From Burkholderiaceae bacterium (GTDB lineage: Bacteria > Pseudomonadota > Gammaproteobacteria > Burkholderiales > Burkholderiaceae_E), in contig JAMLIS010000003.1 of assembly GCA_023954015.1 (NCBI GenBank), positions 307,583 to 371,582 of the forward strand: 64,000 nucleotides of DNA, given 5' to 3'. The position numbers were made by a program, and so were the translations under genes. This document shows, piece after piece, positions 46,533 through 56,424 of the stretch; within the stretch, counting starts at the first letter, position 1; each line of letters opens with the position of its first letter. The notes under the pieces are model-generated. The model was not told the origin of the DNA. It searched no databases and was given only the letters and a program-made list of their open reading frames with translations.

Positions 46533-46560
46533 ATGTTGCGACGCGCAACCGGATTTCAAG
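46533..46560 (-). promoter_or_regulatory. Possible sigma-32 promoter of lon
   Basis: The minus strand has CTTGAAA (46560-46554), matching the heat-shock -35 exactly. CAACAT (46538-46533) is a partial match to the CCCCAT -10 after a 15-base spacer. The start would be about 20 bases before the lon ATG. lon is a sigma-32 gene in E. coli. The -10 is weak. Confidence 0.45.
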
Positions 46561-46707
46561 CCGGACGCCACAGAGCGCGGGGGATTGGGTCGAGGATACG
46601 CTCAAACACGGCGCTGCCTCGAAGCAGGCAGTCCGGCCGGGCAGGATTTGCGCAACAGGGCGGACGAGCGACGCCCGCCGGGGAACGAGCGGCGCAGGCG
46701 CCGTCGA

Positions 46708-47973
46708 TCAGTTCGACCCGGAGACGCGCGGCGCGTCGGCGTAGATGACGAGGGGCTTGCCGTCGCCGTCGATCGCGTTTTCGTCGACGACGACCTTCTG
46801 CACGTTCTGCAGGCTCGGCAGGTCGAACATGATGTCGAGCAGCGTCTGCTCGAGAATCGAGCGCAGGCCCCGCGCACCGGTCTTGCGCTTGAGCGCGCGC
46901 CGGGCGATCGCCTGCAGCGCCGCCGGGCGGATCTCGAGGTCGACGCCTTCCATCGAGAACAGCCGCTGGTACTGCTTGACCAGCGCGTTCTTCGGCTCGA
47001 TGAGGATCTGCACCAGCGCGTCGTCGTTGAGCTCGTCGAGCGTGGCGACCACCGGCAGGCGGCCGACGAGTTCGGGGATCAGGCCGAACTTGACGAGGTC
47101 TTCGGGTTCGACCTCGCGCAGCACGTCGCCCACCGCGCGCTCGGCGGCACTGCGCACCTCGGCGCCGAATCCGATGCCCGTGCGCTCGGAACGGTTGCGA
47201 ATCACCTTTTCGAGGCCGTCGAAGGCGCCGCCGCAGACGAACAGGATGTTCGTCGTGTCGATCTGCACGAAGTCCTGGTTCGGGTGCTTGCGCCCGCCCT
47301 GCGGCGGCACCGAAGCGATCGTTCCCTCGATGAGCTTGAGCAGCGCCTGCTGCACGCCCTCGCCCGAGACGTCGCGCGTGATCGACGGGTTGTCGGACTT
47401 GCGCGAGATCTTGTCGATCTCGTCGATGTAGACGATGCCGCTCTGCGCCTTCTCGACTTCGTAGTTGCAGTTCTGCAGCAGCTTCTGGATGATGTTCTCG
47501 ACGTCTTCGCCGACGTAGCCCGCTTCGGTGAGCGTGGTGGCGTCGGCGATGACGAACGGAACATTCAGCAGCCTTGCGAGCGTCTGCGCCAGCAGCGTCT
47601 TGCCCGAGCCGGTGGGACCGACGAGCAGGATGTTGCTCTTGGCGAGTTCCACCTCGTCTTTCTTGCCCTTGTGGCGCAGCCGCTTGTAGTGGTTGTAGAC
47701 GGCGACGGAGAGGATCTTCTTCGCGCTCTCCTGGCCGATCACGTACTGGTCGAGGATGCCGCAGATCTCGGCCGGCGTGGGCAGGCCGCCCTTCTGCTTT
47801 CCGTTCGCGTTCTCGGCCTGCGCTTCGTCACGGACGATGTCGTTGCACAGCTCGATGCATTCGTCGCAGATGAATACCGAAGGTCCCGCAATCAGCTTGC
47901 GGACTTCGTGCTGGCTCTTGCCGCAGAAGGAGCAGTACAGCAGTTTCTCGCTCGAGCCCTTCTTGTCCGTCAT
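46708..47973 (-). CDS. clpX: ATP-dependent Clp protease ATP-binding subunit ClpX
   Basis: The 421-residue AAA+ unfoldase has an N-terminal zinc-binding domain with Cys14, Cys17, Cys36 and Cys39 (YCSFCG, CDEC), Walker A GPTGSGKT (about 119-126), GYVGEDVE pore loop and [11 protein letters not shown]alker B. It feeds ssrA-tagged and other substrates to ClpP, encoded 68 bases upstream. The chosen ATG gives the standard [14 protein letters not shown] start. Confidence 0.98.
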   Translation of the reverse strand: MTDKKGSSEKLLYCSFCGKSQHEVRKLIAGPSVFICDECIELCNDIVRDEAQAENANGKQKGGLPTPAEICGILDQYVIGQESAKKILSVAVYNHYKRLRHKGKKDEVELAKSNILLVGPTGSGKTLLAQTLARLLNVPFVIADATTLTEAGYVGEDVENIIQKLLQNCNYEVEKAQSGIVYIDEIDKISRKSDNPSITRDVSGEGVQQALLKLIEGTIASVPPQGGRKHPNQDFVQIDTTNILFVCGGAFDGLEKVIRNRSERTGIGFGAEVRSAAERAVGDVLREVEPEDLVKFGLIPELVGRLPVVATLDELNDDALVQILIEPKNALVKQYQRLFSMEGVDLEIRPAALQAIARRALKRKTGARGLRSILEQTLLDIMFDLPSLQNVQKVVVDENAIDGDGKPLVIYADAPRVSGSN

Positions 47974-48041
47974 GTTCGCTCCGACCGGCCGGACGAACCG
48001 CGCGGCGCGTCCGCGTGGTCCGGGCCGGTTCAGGCGCCGCT

Positions 48042-48704
48042 TCAGGCGCCTTCCCCCCGCTTCGACATCACCTTGTCGATGAGCCCGTAGCTTACCGCAT
48101 CTTCCGACGACATGAAGTTGTCGCGATCCGTGTCGGTCGCGATGCGCTCGATCGGCTGTCCCGTCTTCTCGGCGAGGATGCGGTTCAGGCGCTCGCGGGT
48201 GTACAGGATTTCCTTCGCGTGGATCTCGATGTCGGAGGCCTGTCCCTGCGCTCCGCCCGACGGCTGGTGGATCATGATGCGGGCATTCGGCAGCGCGTAG
48301 CGCTTGCCCTTCGCGCCGGCCGCGAGCAGGAACGCGCCCATGCTGGCGGCGATCCCCATGCACAGCGTGCTGATGTCCGGCTTGACGAACTGCATCGTGT
48401 CGTAGATGGCCAGGCCCGCCGACACCGATCCGCCGGGCGAATTGATGTAGAACGAGATGTCCTTGTCGGGGTTCTCCGACTCGAGGAACAGCAGTTGCGC
48501 GACGACCAGGTTCGCCGTCTGGTCCATCACCGGCCCGATGAGGAAGATGACGTGTTCGCGCAGCAGGCGCGAGTAGATGTCGTAGGCGCGCTCGCCGCGG
48601 CCGCTCTGCTCGATGACGATCGGCACCATGCCCAGGCCCTGCGGCTCCTGCCGCTGCGCGAGCCGGGCGTTGACGAGGTCTTCGACGAGGCTGTTGAAAG
48701 TCAT
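48042..48704 (-). CDS. clpP: ATP-dependent Clp protease proteolytic subunit ClpP
   Basis: The 220-residue serine protease has the catalytic triad Ser121 ([10 protein letters not shown]), His146 (MIHQPSGG) and Asp195 (TDRDNF). It forms the tetradecameric chamber used with ClpX and ClpA. GGGAG precedes the ATG. It lies between tig and clpX, the conserved order. Confidence 0.98.
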   Translation of the reverse strand: MTFNSLVEDLVNARLAQRQEPQGLGMVPIVIEQSGRGERAYDIYSRLLREHVIFLIGPVMDQTANLVVAQLLFLESENPDKDISFYINSPGGSVSAGLAIYDTMQFVKPDISTLCMGIAASMGAFLLAAGAKGKRYALPNARIMIHQPSGGAQGQASDIEIHAKEILYTRERLNRILAEKTGQPIERIATDTDRDNFMSSEDAVSYGLIDKVMSKRGEGA

Positions 48705-48765
48705 GACTGTCTCCCTGAGGCGGTGCGCTCGGGCGCGTGCCGCATGCGGTGCCCGGTCCCGGGCG

Positions 48766-50070
48766 TCAACGCGGGCCCATCAGCTCGTCGAAGTCGAGCG
48801 TGCGCGCGGCGGGCTGCGCCTTCGCGAGCGCCCAGTCGACGACGTTCTGCTCGACGACGATCGCCTCGATCTCGGCGAGCCGGTTGCGGTCTCCGAAGTA
48901 GTGGCGGATGACCTCGCCGGGATTCTCGTAGGCCTGGGCGAATTCCTCGATCTGACGGCGAATCTGGTCGGGCTTGGCCTGCAGTGCGTGCTGGCGAACG
49001 ATCTCGGCGACGATCAGGCCCAGCCGCACGCGGCGCTCGGCCTGCTCGGCGAAGGTATCGGGCGGAATCGGCGGGAGCTGCTTCGGATCGACGCCGCGCG
49101 CCTTCAGGTCCTCGATCGCGCGCTCGGCGAGCACCTGCTTCTCGGCGTCGACGAGCACCTTGGGCACGTCGAAGCTCGCCAGCCCGAGCAGGCCCTCCAT
49201 CACGCTCGCCTTGGTGCGCGAGCGAAGACGCTGTGCGACCTCGCGCTCGAGATTGGCACGGACGTCGGCGCGCAGTCGGGCGACGTCGCCGTCGGCCACG
49301 CCGAGCTGGCGCGCGAAGGCTTCGTCGACTTGCGGCAATTCGGGCGCCTCGATCCCGCGAACGGTGGCTTCGAACTGCGCCGTCTTGCCCGCCAGTTCGG
49401 CCGACCCGTAGTCCGCGGGAAAGACGACGGGAAAGCTGCGCGTCTCGCCGACGGCGGCACCGCGCAGCCCGGACTCGAAGTCGGGCAGCATGCGGCCTTC
49501 GCCCAGCACGAACGGAAAGCCCTGCGCGCTGCCGCCTTCGAAGGCGACGTCGTCGATCCTGCCGACGAAGTCGATGGTCATCCGGTCGCCGTCCTCGGCA
49601 GCGCGCTGGACCGCGTTCCAGCGCACGCGCTGCTTGCGCAGGATGTCGATGGTACGGTCGATCTCGGCCTCTCCCACCGGCGACTCGAAGCGTTCGATCG
49701 ACAACGTGGCCGGATCGCCGAGCGCGATTTCCGGATAGATCTCGAAGGTGGCGGTGAAGCCGATCTCGCCCTCGCTGCCGCTGTCGCGCGACTCGATCCG
49801 CGGCTGGCCCGCGACGCGCAGCCGGTGCTCGGCGACCGCATCGCCGAACGCCTTGGAGACGGCATCGGAGAGCACCTCGGCGTGCACCTGCGGGCCGTAG
49901 GACTGCTCGATCATCTTCATCGGAACCTTGCCCGGCCGGAAGCCGGGCATCTTCACGTTCCGGGAGAGCTTGCGCAGCCGATCGACGACCTGGCGGTTGA
50001 CGTCGGCCACCGGCACGGCCATGTCCAGCTTGCGCTCGAGCGAGCCGGTCGATTCGAGTTGGGTTGCCAT
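48766..50070 (-). CDS. tig: Trigger factor
   Basis: The 434-residue ribosome-associated chaperone has the N-terminal ribosome-binding signature GFRPGKVP (43-50), a central FKBP-type prolyl isomerase domain (about 155-245, [13 protein letters not shown]) and a helical C-terminal chaperone domain. It binds nascent chains at the exit tunnel. It is the first protein gene of the tig-clpP-clpX-lon block and follows a tRNA-Leu gene by 80 bases. Confidence 0.96.
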   Translation of the reverse strand: MATQLESTGSLERKLDMAVPVADVNRQVVDRLRKLSRNVKMPGFRPGKVPMKMIEQSYGPQVHAEVLSDAVSKAFGDAVAEHRLRVAGQPRIESRDSGSEGEIGFTATFEIYPEIALGDPATLSIERFESPVGEAEIDRTIDILRKQRVRWNAVQRAAEDGDRMTIDFVGRIDDVAFEGGSAQGFPFVLGEGRMLPDFESGLRGAAVGETRSFPVVFPADYGSAELAGKTAQFEATVRGIEAPELPQVDEAFARQLGVADGDVARLRADVRANLEREVAQRLRSRTKASVMEGLLGLASFDVPKVLVDAEKQVLAERAIEDLKARGVDPKQLPPIPPDTFAEQAERRVRLGLIVAEIVRQHALQAKPDQIRRQIEEFAQAYENPGEVIRHYFGDRNRLAEIEAIVVEQNVVDWALAKAQPAARTLDFDELMGPR

Positions 50071-50150
50071 TTGCTGTGAACGTCGAATGTTTCGCGGGAG
50101 AGGACAGCCGGAGTCTTGCGCCGCCGATCAGGGTGCTGCGCCGCCGGCGA

Positions 50151-50235
50151 TGGTGCGGCCGAAAGGAGTCGAACCTTCACGCCTTGCAGCGCCAGGACCT
50201 AAACCTGGTGCGTCTACCCATTCCGCCACGGCCGC
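50151..50235 (-). tRNA. tRNA-Leu (anticodon UAG)
   Basis: This 85-base class II tRNA on the minus strand has acceptor GCGGCCG/CGGCCGC, D-arm TGGCGGAATGGGTAGACGC, anticodon loop TTTAGGT, a variable arm, T-loop TTCGACT and an encoded CCA. It precedes tig, as in other betaproteobacteria, and may share its transcript. Confidence 0.96.
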
Positions 50236-50248
50236 GGACAAACGCAGC

Positions 50249-50254
50249 ATTCTA
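50249..50254 (-). promoter_or_regulatory. -10 box (TAGAAT) of tRNA-Leu
   Basis: The minus strand has TAGAAT ending 13 bases before the mature tRNA 5' end, a suitable distance for a short leader removed by RNase P. The -35 is not clear. Confidence 0.45.
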
Positions 50255-50355
50255 AACGAAGCGTCGCGCCGGCTTGCGGTCCCGCGAGCTCGGCTTGCCG
50301 GTGCGAGGGCGGCCGGGCGGCGCGCGCGCGTCGCGTCACGCGCGCGGCAGTCCCG

Positions 50356-53300
50356 TCAGGGACGCACGCGGTACACCGCGACGTACAGCGCCGGCACGAA
50401 GAGCACCGTGAGCACGGTGGCGACCAGCAGGCCGCCCATGATCGCCACCGCCATCGGTCCCCAGAGCACGTCGCGCGTCAGCGGAATCATTGCGAGCACC
50501 GCCGCCGCGGCGGTGAGGGAGATCGGTCGAAAGCGGCGCACGGTCGATTCGAGCACCGCCTCCCAAGGCGTGCGCCCTGCCTGCAGGTCCTGGCGGATCT
50601 GGTCGACGAGAATCACCGTGTTGCGCATGATCATTCCGCCGAGCGCGACCAGGCCGAGCATCGCGACGAAACCGAAAGGCCGCCCCGACGCGAGCAGCGC
50701 CGCGGCCACGCCGACGACGCCCAGCGGCGCCGTGAGCAACACCATCGCCGACAGCGAGAAGCTGCGCAGCTGCACCATCAGCAGCAATGCGACCACCGCC
50801 AGCAGCAGCGGCGTTCCGGCGACGATCGAGCCCTGCGCGTGCGCGTTGTCCTCGTAGGGGCCGCCCGCCTCGATGCGGTAGCCGGCCGGCAGCGCAGCCC
50901 GCACCGCATCGAGCGTCGGGTCGATGCGCGCCGCGACATCGGGTGCCTGCAGCCCCTCGACGATGTCGGCACGCACGGTGATCACCGGGACTCGGCTGCG
51001 TCGCCAGACAATGGGCTCTTCGAGCACCTCCTGGATCGTCGCTACCTGCGACAGTGCGACGGAGCGACCGGTGGCGGTCGGGATGCGCAGGTTGTGCAGG
51101 TTCGCCAGCGACGCGCGCTCTTCGGGCGAAGCACGCAGCACGACGTCGATCAGCCGGTCGCCCTCGCGGAACAGCCCGATCGCCGTGCCGGAGATCGCCG
51201 TGGCCAGCGCGCGTGAGACCTCTCCGGAGCTCGATCCGATTGCCCGCGCCTTGTCCTGGTCGATTTCTATGCGCACGGCCGGCGACTGCTCGCCCCAGTC
51301 CAGGTGCGTGTCGATCGTCGCGGGGTCGGCGCGCACGCGCTCGGCGACCTGCGCGGCGATCGATTTCAGCCGCTCGGGGTCGGCGCCCAGGACGCGGAAC
51401 TGCACCGCGTACGAAACCGGCGGCCCGAGCGGCGTGCGAAAGGCGCGCGCGCGCACGCCGGGGAAGTCGTCGTGCAGCACGCGGCGCAACCGCGCCAGCG
51501 CGCGGTCGCGCGCGGCGACGTCGGCCGTCAGGATCACGAACTGCGCATAGTTGCTGCGGTACAGCTGCTGGTCGAGCGAAAGGTAATAGCGCGGCGAGCC
51601 GTTGCCGACGTAGCCGGCGAAGGTTTCCACGTCGCGGTCCTGCGAAAGCAGCGCTTCGAGCCGGCGCGCCTGCTCCTCGGTGGCGCGGTGGCTCGCGCCT
51701 TCCGGCAACCACAGTTCGACGAGCAGCTCGGCGCGATTCGACGACGGGAAGAACTGCTTCTCCGTGCGCTGCATGCCCACGATGCCGAGCGCGAACGCTA
51801 GCAGCGTGAGCGCGATCGTCGTCCAGCGACGCCGCATGCACGCCTGGATCGTCGACCGCAGGATCCGGTAGAAGCGCGTATCGAAGAGCTCGTGCGCGGC
51901 TTCGCGGCGCTCCTTCAGCAGGCGATAGCCGAGGAACGGCGTGACGGTAACGGCGGCCACCCACGAGACCAGCAGCGCGATCGTCACAACCGAGAAGATG
52001 CTGAAGGCGTACTCGCCCGACATCGATTTCGCAGTCGCGATCGGCAGGAAGCCCGAGGCCGTGATCAGGGTTCCGGTGAGCATCGGAAACGCCGTGCTGC
52101 GATACGCAAAGGTCGCCGCGGAGAAGCGATCGAGGCCCTCCTCGATCTTGCGCGCCATCATCTCGATGGCGATCATCGCGTCGTCGACGAGCAGGCCGAG
52201 CGCGATCACCAGCGCGCCGGTCGAGACGCGATGCAGATCGATGCCGAACCAGCGCATCAGCACGAAGGTGCCGGCGAGCACGAGCGGAATCGTCAGCGCG
52301 ACGACCGCGCCGGCACGCATCCCCAGGCTGAGGAATCCGACGAGCAGCACGACGCCGACCGCCTCGGCGAGCACGCGCATGAACAGGCCGACCGCATTGC
52401 GCACGATCCTCGGCTGGTCGGAGACTTTCGCGAACTCGATGCCGAGCGGCAGTTCGGCGCGCAGGCGCTGCATGGTGCGCCCGAGGCTCTCGCCGAGCCG
52501 GATGACATCGCCGCTGGGCGCCATCGACACCCCCAGGCCGATCGCCTGCTGCCCGCCGAAGCGCATCGTGTAGACGGGCGGATCGACCGAGCCGCGAAAC
52601 ACCTGCGCCACGTCGCCCAGGCGCAGGACGCGTCCGCCCACCTCGAGGCGCAGCGCCTGCACTTCGCGCACCGAATCGAACTGCCCGGTGACGCGCAGCG
52701 GAACCGCCCGGCTGGCGCCCTGCACGACGCCGGCCGGCGCAACGACGTTCTGCGCCTGCAGCTGCTCGGCGATACGCCGCGCGTCCAGTCCGAGCGAGGC
52801 GAGCGACTGCGGCGAGATCTCGACGTAGATGCGCTCGTCCTGCACGCCGAACAACTCGACCTTCTGGACGTCGGGCAGGCGCAGCAGCTCCTGCCGCACG
52901 TCCTCGACGGTGCGGCGCAGTTCCTCCATCGAGAAGCCGTCGCCGGTGAATGCGTAGATCGTGCCGAAGACGTCGCCGAATTCGTCGTTGAAGAACGGAC
53001 CGACGACCTCGGCAGGCAAGGTCTGGCGGATGTCGCCGATCTTCTTGCGGACCTGGTACCAGATCTGCGGGACTTGCGCGGGCGGCGCGGTGTCCTTCAG
53101 TTCGAGCACGATCAGCGACTCGCCCGGTTTCGAGTAGCTGCGCGTGAACTTGAAGTACGGTGTCTCCTGCAGCTTGCGCTCGAGGCGGTCGGTGATCACC
53201 TCGTCGACCTGGTCGGTCGTCGCACCGGGCCAGAGGGTGCGCACGACCATCACCCGGAACGTGAAGTCCGGATCCTCGCGCTGGCCGAGATCGAGATAGG

Positions 53301-53424
53301 CCTTCGCGCCGGCGAGCGCCACGACCAGCATCAGGAACATCGTCAGCTGCGGAAAGCGCAGCGCTGCCGCCGAGAGGTTCAGGCGCGGCGCGCGCGGTGC
53401 GCCGTCGGCGCCGCCCGCGTTCAT
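50356..53424 (-). CDS. RND-family efflux transporter permease (AcrB type)
   Basis: The 1022-residue protein has two repeats of six membrane segments with large periplasmic loops. The first membrane segment is near residues 28-46. The proton-relay Asp pair is in LLVDDAMIAIEMM (TM4). The counterpart of the AcrB TM10 Lys is Arg in GGMIMRNTVILVDQ. It overlaps the adaptor gene by four bases (ATGA). No outer-membrane channel gene is adjacent, so it may use a TolC-like protein encoded elsewhere. Substrates cannot be predicted. Confidence 0.92.
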   Translation of the reverse strand: MNAGGADGAPRAPRLNLSAAALRFPQLTMFLMLVVALAGAKAYLDLGQREDPDFTFRVMVVRTLWPGATTDQVDEVITDRLERKLQETPYFKFTRSYSKPGESLIVLELKDTAPPAQVPQIWYQVRKKIGDIRQTLPAEVVGPFFNDEFGDVFGTIYAFTGDGFSMEELRRTVEDVRQELLRLPDVQKVELFGVQDERIYVEISPQSLASLGLDARRIAEQLQAQNVVAPAGVVQGASRAVPLRVTGQFDSVREVQALRLEVGGRVLRLGDVAQVFRGSVDPPVYTMRFGGQQAIGLGVSMAPSGDVIRLGESLGRTMQRLRAELPLGIEFAKVSDQPRIVRNAVGLFMRVLAEAVGVVLLVGFLSLGMRAGAVVALTIPLVLAGTFVLMRWFGIDLHRVSTGALVIALGLLVDDAMIAIEMMARKIEEGLDRFSAATFAYRSTAFPMLTGTLITASGFLPIATAKSMSGEYAFSIFSVVTIALLVSWVAAVTVTPFLGYRLLKERREAAHELFDTRFYRILRSTIQACMRRRWTTIALTLLAFALGIVGMQRTEKQFFPSSNRAELLVELWLPEGASHRATEEQARRLEALLSQDRDVETFAGYVGNGSPRYYLSLDQQLYRSNYAQFVILTADVAARDRALARLRRVLHDDFPGVRARAFRTPLGPPVSYAVQFRVLGADPERLKSIAAQVAERVRADPATIDTHLDWGEQSPAVRIEIDQDKARAIGSSSGEVSRALATAISGTAIGLFREGDRLIDVVLRASPEERASLANLHNLRIPTATGRSVALSQVATIQEVLEEPIVWRRSRVPVITVRADIVEGLQAPDVAARIDPTLDAVRAALPAGYRIEAGGPYEDNAHAQGSIVAGTPLLLAVVALLLMVQLRSFSLSAMVLLTAPLGVVGVAAALLASGRPFGFVAMLGLVALGGMIMRNTVILVDQIRQDLQAGRTPWEAVLESTVRRFRPISLTAAAAVLAMIPLTRDVLWGPMAVAIMGGLLVATVLTVLFVPALYVAVYRVRP

Positions 53425-54524
53425 CGCGTCGCTTTTGCTTCGGGCGCCGGAGCCGCTTCGAGCGGGCGCACGCGCTGCCCGGCGACGAGCAGGTTCGTTC
53501 CTGCCGTCACAACGCGATCGCCGCCGGCGAGCCCGCCGACGATGCGAACGGCGTCGTCGAGCAGCCCGTCGGTGCGCACCGCGACGAGTTCCACGCGGTC
53601 GTCCTGGCCCACGCGCCATACGTGTGCGTTCCCGTCGACCGAGTACAGCGCAGACAGCGGAACCTCGAAGGCCGGCTGCGCCTGCCGCACGACGTGCACG
53701 ATCGCGCTCATCCCCAGCGCGAGCCCGTCGGCAAGGGCGGGATCGCGCAGCGCCAGGCGCATCGCATACGTGCGCGAGGACGGCTCGGCGAGCGGTGCGA
53801 GTTCGCGCATCGTCGCCTCGTGGCGTCGCGTGCCGAGCGCCGGGATCGACACGCTCCACGCGTCGGCGGCTCGCGCGGTAGCCCGCTCGCGCTCGGGAAC
53901 GTGCGCGAGCAGCTCGAACTCACCGGCGCGCGCCACGCGCACGACCGGCTGCCCGGCTGCGACGACCTGTCCCGCTTCGACCTCGACAGCCGTGACGACG
54001 CCGGCAACTTCGGTCCGCAGCGTCTGGAAAGCGATCTCGTTGTCGGCCTGCGTGCGCGCGGCGCGTGCAGCGCGCACGCGCGCCTCGGCTGCGTCGGCGC
54101 CTGCCTGCTGGCGATCCAGCTGGGCACGACTGACGTAGCGCCGCTCGTACAGTTCGCGCACGCGTGCCAGTTCGACGCGCGCCAGTCGCGCTTCGGTCTG
54201 CGCCGCCTCGAGCTGCGAGCGCGCGGCGTCGCGCGCCGGCTCGCGATCCAGCGGATCGAGCCTGGCGAGCAATTGTCCCGCCTGCACTGCATCGCCGACT
54301 TCGACGGCGCGCATCGCGACCTTGCCCGCGACGCGGAATGCGTAGCGCGTCTCGATGCGCGGCCGCACTTCGGCAGGAAGCGTCAGAGCGAAAGCCGCCC
54401 GCTGCTCGGAGACCGTGACGACGCGCACCGGGCGCAGCGCCTCCTCGCGGACGGGCGCGGGACGATCGCATGCGGCAAGCAACGTAAGTGCGGCGACGGC
54501 AAGGAGCGGCAGGAGGGATTTCAT
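53421..54524 (-). CDS. RND efflux periplasmic adaptor (membrane fusion protein), lipoprotein
   Basis: The 367-residue HlyD/AcrA-family protein has a lipoprotein signal ending LLAAC (Cys19), an N-terminal barrel-sandwich strand YAFRVAGKVAMRAVEVGDAVQAGQ with its partner near GVVTAVEVEAGQVVAAGQ, a coiled-coil hairpin between them (about 95-155), and beta-barrel and membrane-proximal domains. It bridges the pump encoded downstream to an outer-membrane channel. It is divergent from hpnC. Confidence 0.92.
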   Translation of the reverse strand: MKSLLPLLAVAALTLLAACDRPAPVREEALRPVRVVTVSEQRAAFALTLPAEVRPRIETRYAFRVAGKVAMRAVEVGDAVQAGQLLARLDPLDREPARDAARSQLEAAQTEARLARVELARVRELYERRYVSRAQLDRQQAGADAAEARVRAARAARTQADNEIAFQTLRTEVAGVVTAVEVEAGQVVAAGQPVVRVARAGEFELLAHVPERERATARAADAWSVSIPALGTRRHEATMRELAPLAEPSSRTYAMRLALRDPALADGLALGMSAIVHVVRQAQPAFEVPLSALYSVDGNAHVWRVGQDDRVELVAVRTDGLLDDAVRIVGGLAGGDRVVTAGTNLLVAGQRVRPLEAAPAPEAKATR

Positions 54525-54680
54525 CGCGAATAAATGACGCGCGGGTCAGCAATTTACTTGGACGGCTTCGCGTCGTCAAATCTGTACGTCCTCTCGCTGC
54601 ATCGCTCGCCGTACCGTCCGCGCGCCCGCCGCGGCCGCTGCCGCCGCCCGTCCCGCGCGCCGACGTGCCGCCGGCGCCCC

Positions 54681-54686
54681 TACAAT
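54681..54686 (+). promoter_or_regulatory. -10 box (TACAAT), eight bases before the hpnC ATG
   Basis: TACAAT (five of six) ends at 54686 and the ATG is at 54695. The region between has no Shine-Dalgarno, again suggesting a very short or absent leader. No -35 match is seen. Confidence 0.45.
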
Positions 54687-54694
54687 GCGCGGCG

Positions 54695-55570
54695 ATGCGC
54701 TCCGCCCTCGCCCGTCCGCTGACGTCGACCGAACACTACGAGAATTTTCCGGTCGCCTCGATCCTCGTTCCGACGCGGTTGCGGCCGGCAGTCGTCGCGC
54801 TGTATCGCTTCGCACGGCATGCCGACGACCTCGCCGACGAGGGCGACGCGAGCGCAGCGCAGCGCCTGGCTGCGCTCGACGCACTCGGGCGCGAGCTGCG
54901 CGGGGAGATCCCCGACTCCGCCGTCGTCGCCCGGTTGCGCCCGCACTGGAGCGAGCTCGCGCTGCCCTACGAACCGCTGCACGCGCTGCTGTCGGCTTTT
55001 GCGCAGGACGCCGCGAGCGCCGACGGCAGCGCGACGGGCTGCGGCCTGCGCCACTCCGACCGCGACAGCCTGCTCGACTACTGCTCGCGCTCGGCCAATC
55101 CGGTGGGCGAGCTGATCCTTCGGATGTTCGACGCCTGGCACCCGCACACGCGCGGCGCTTCCGACGCGATCTGCACCGGCCTGCAGTTGCTGAACTTCGT
55201 GCAGGACTTCGCGATCGACTGGCGCCGCGGACGACTGTACGTGCCGCTGGACGAGCTGCGAGCGGCCGGACTTGCCGAACGCGACATCGAACGCGCGCTC
55301 GAAACGGGCCGCGCCGACGCGCGGCTCGCCGGGCTGCTGGCGCTGCAGACCGAGGCCGCCGTCGGACAGCTCCGAGCCGGCACGGCGCTCGCGCGGCACG
55401 TTCCGTGGCGCCTCGGCCTCGAATTGCGCGCGATCGTCGGCGGCGGACTGCGCATCGCCGAACGGCTGCGGATGGCCGGCTACGACCCGGTGGCCCCCCG
55501 TCCGACTCTCGGCTGGCGCGACGCGCCGGCGCTCGCGCGGCTCGCGCTCGCCTCGGGCGCGACGCGATGA
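54695..55570 (+). CDS. hpnC: Hydroxysqualene synthase HpnC
   Basis: The 291-residue protein has the squalene/phytoene synthase fold with aspartate-rich motifs ARHADDLADEGD (first) and LNFVQDFAIDW (second). In the three-enzyme bacterial route HpnD makes presqualene diphosphate, HpnC converts it to hydroxysqualene and HpnE reduces that to squalene for hopanoids. The assignment as HpnC rests on the STEHYENFPVAS N-terminus and gene order. It overlaps hpnD by four bases. Confidence 0.92.
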   Translation: MRSALARPLTSTEHYENFPVASILVPTRLRPAVVALYRFARHADDLADEGDASAAQRLAALDALGRELRGEIPDSAVVARLRPHWSELALPYEPLHALLSAFAQDAASADGSATGCGLRHSDRDSLLDYCSRSANPVGELILRMFDAWHPHTRGASDAICTGLQLLNFVQDFAIDWRRGRLYVPLDELRAAGLAERDIERALETGRADARLAGLLALQTEAAVGQLRAGTALARHVPWRLGLELRAIVGGGLRIAERLRMAGYDPVAPRPTLGWRDAPALARLALASGATR

Positions 55571-56424
55571 CGCCCGACGAGTATTGTCGCGAGCGCGCGG
55601 CCGGCAGCGGGTCGAGCTTCTACTACAGCTTCGCGTTCCTGTCCGGCGAGCGCCGGCGCGCGATCACCGCGCTCTACGCGTTCTGCCGGGAGGTGGACGA
55701 CGTAGTCGACGAATCCAGCGACGCGGGTCTGGCGCGCGTGCGGCTCGACTGGTGGCGCGACGAGATCGAGCGACTCTACGCCGGGCGTCCGCAGCATCCG
55801 GTGACGCGCGCGCTCGCGCCGCACCTGCAGGACTACGCGCTCGAACGGGCGCGCCTGCTCGAGATCGTCGACGGCATGCAGATGGATCTCGAGCAGGATC
55901 GCTATCTCGATTTCGAAGGGCTGCGCCTGTACTGCCATCGCGTGGCCGGCGTGGTCGGAATGCTCTCCGCGAACATCTTCGGCGCTCGGCGCGAGTCGAC
56001 CACGCGCTACGCCGAGGAGCTGGGCGTGGCGCTGCAGCTGACCAACATCATTCGCGACGTCGGCGAGGACGCGCGGCGCAACCGAATCTACCTGCCGATC
56101 GAGGATCTGCAGCGTTTCGGCGTCGCCGCGCACGAGATCCTCGGGATCCGGCCAAGCGAGCGCCTGGTCGAGCTGATGCGCTTCCAGGCGACGCGCGCAC
56201 GCCAGTGCTATGCGCGCGCCATCGCGCTGCTCGAGCCCGACGAGCAGCGGGCGCAGCGTCCGGGGCTGATCATGGCGGCCGTCTACTCCACGCTGCTCGA
56301 CGAGATCGAAGGCGACGGCTTTCGCGTCCTCACCCACCGTACCTCGCTGACGCCGGTGCGCAAGATGTGGATCGCATGGCGGACATGGCTGTTCGGAGCG
56401 CCACGCTTTCCGGCGACGCGCTGA
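55567..56424 (+). CDS. hpnD: Presqualene diphosphate synthase HpnD
   Basis: The 285-residue squalene/phytoene-synthase family enzyme has CREVDDVVDE and LTNIIRDVGEDA, the two Mg-binding aspartate motifs. The N-terminal SGSSFYYSFAFL and YLPIEDLQRFGV are also typical. It condenses two farnesyl diphosphates to presqualene diphosphate. The ATG overlaps the hpnC stop, and the end overlaps hpnE by about 49 bases. Confidence 0.93.
   Translation: MTPDEYCRERAAGSGSSFYYSFAFLSGERRRAITALYAFCREVDDVVDESSDAGLARVRLDWWRDEIERLYAGRPQHPVTRALAPHLQDYALERARLLEIVDGMQMDLEQDRYLDFEGLRLYCHRVAGVVGMLSANIFGARRESTTRYAEELGVALQLTNIIRDVGEDARRNRIYLPIEDLQRFGVAAHEILGIRPSERLVELMRFQATRARQCYARAIALLEPDEQRAQRPGLIMAAVYSTLLDEIEGDGFRVLTHRTSLTPVRKMWIAWRTWLFGAPRFPATR

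Noticed and set aside
48020..48060. Direct repeat of TTCAGGCGCC around the clpP stop
   Set aside because: It is two short copies only, explained by a small tandem duplication at the gene end; no further copies and no function suggested.
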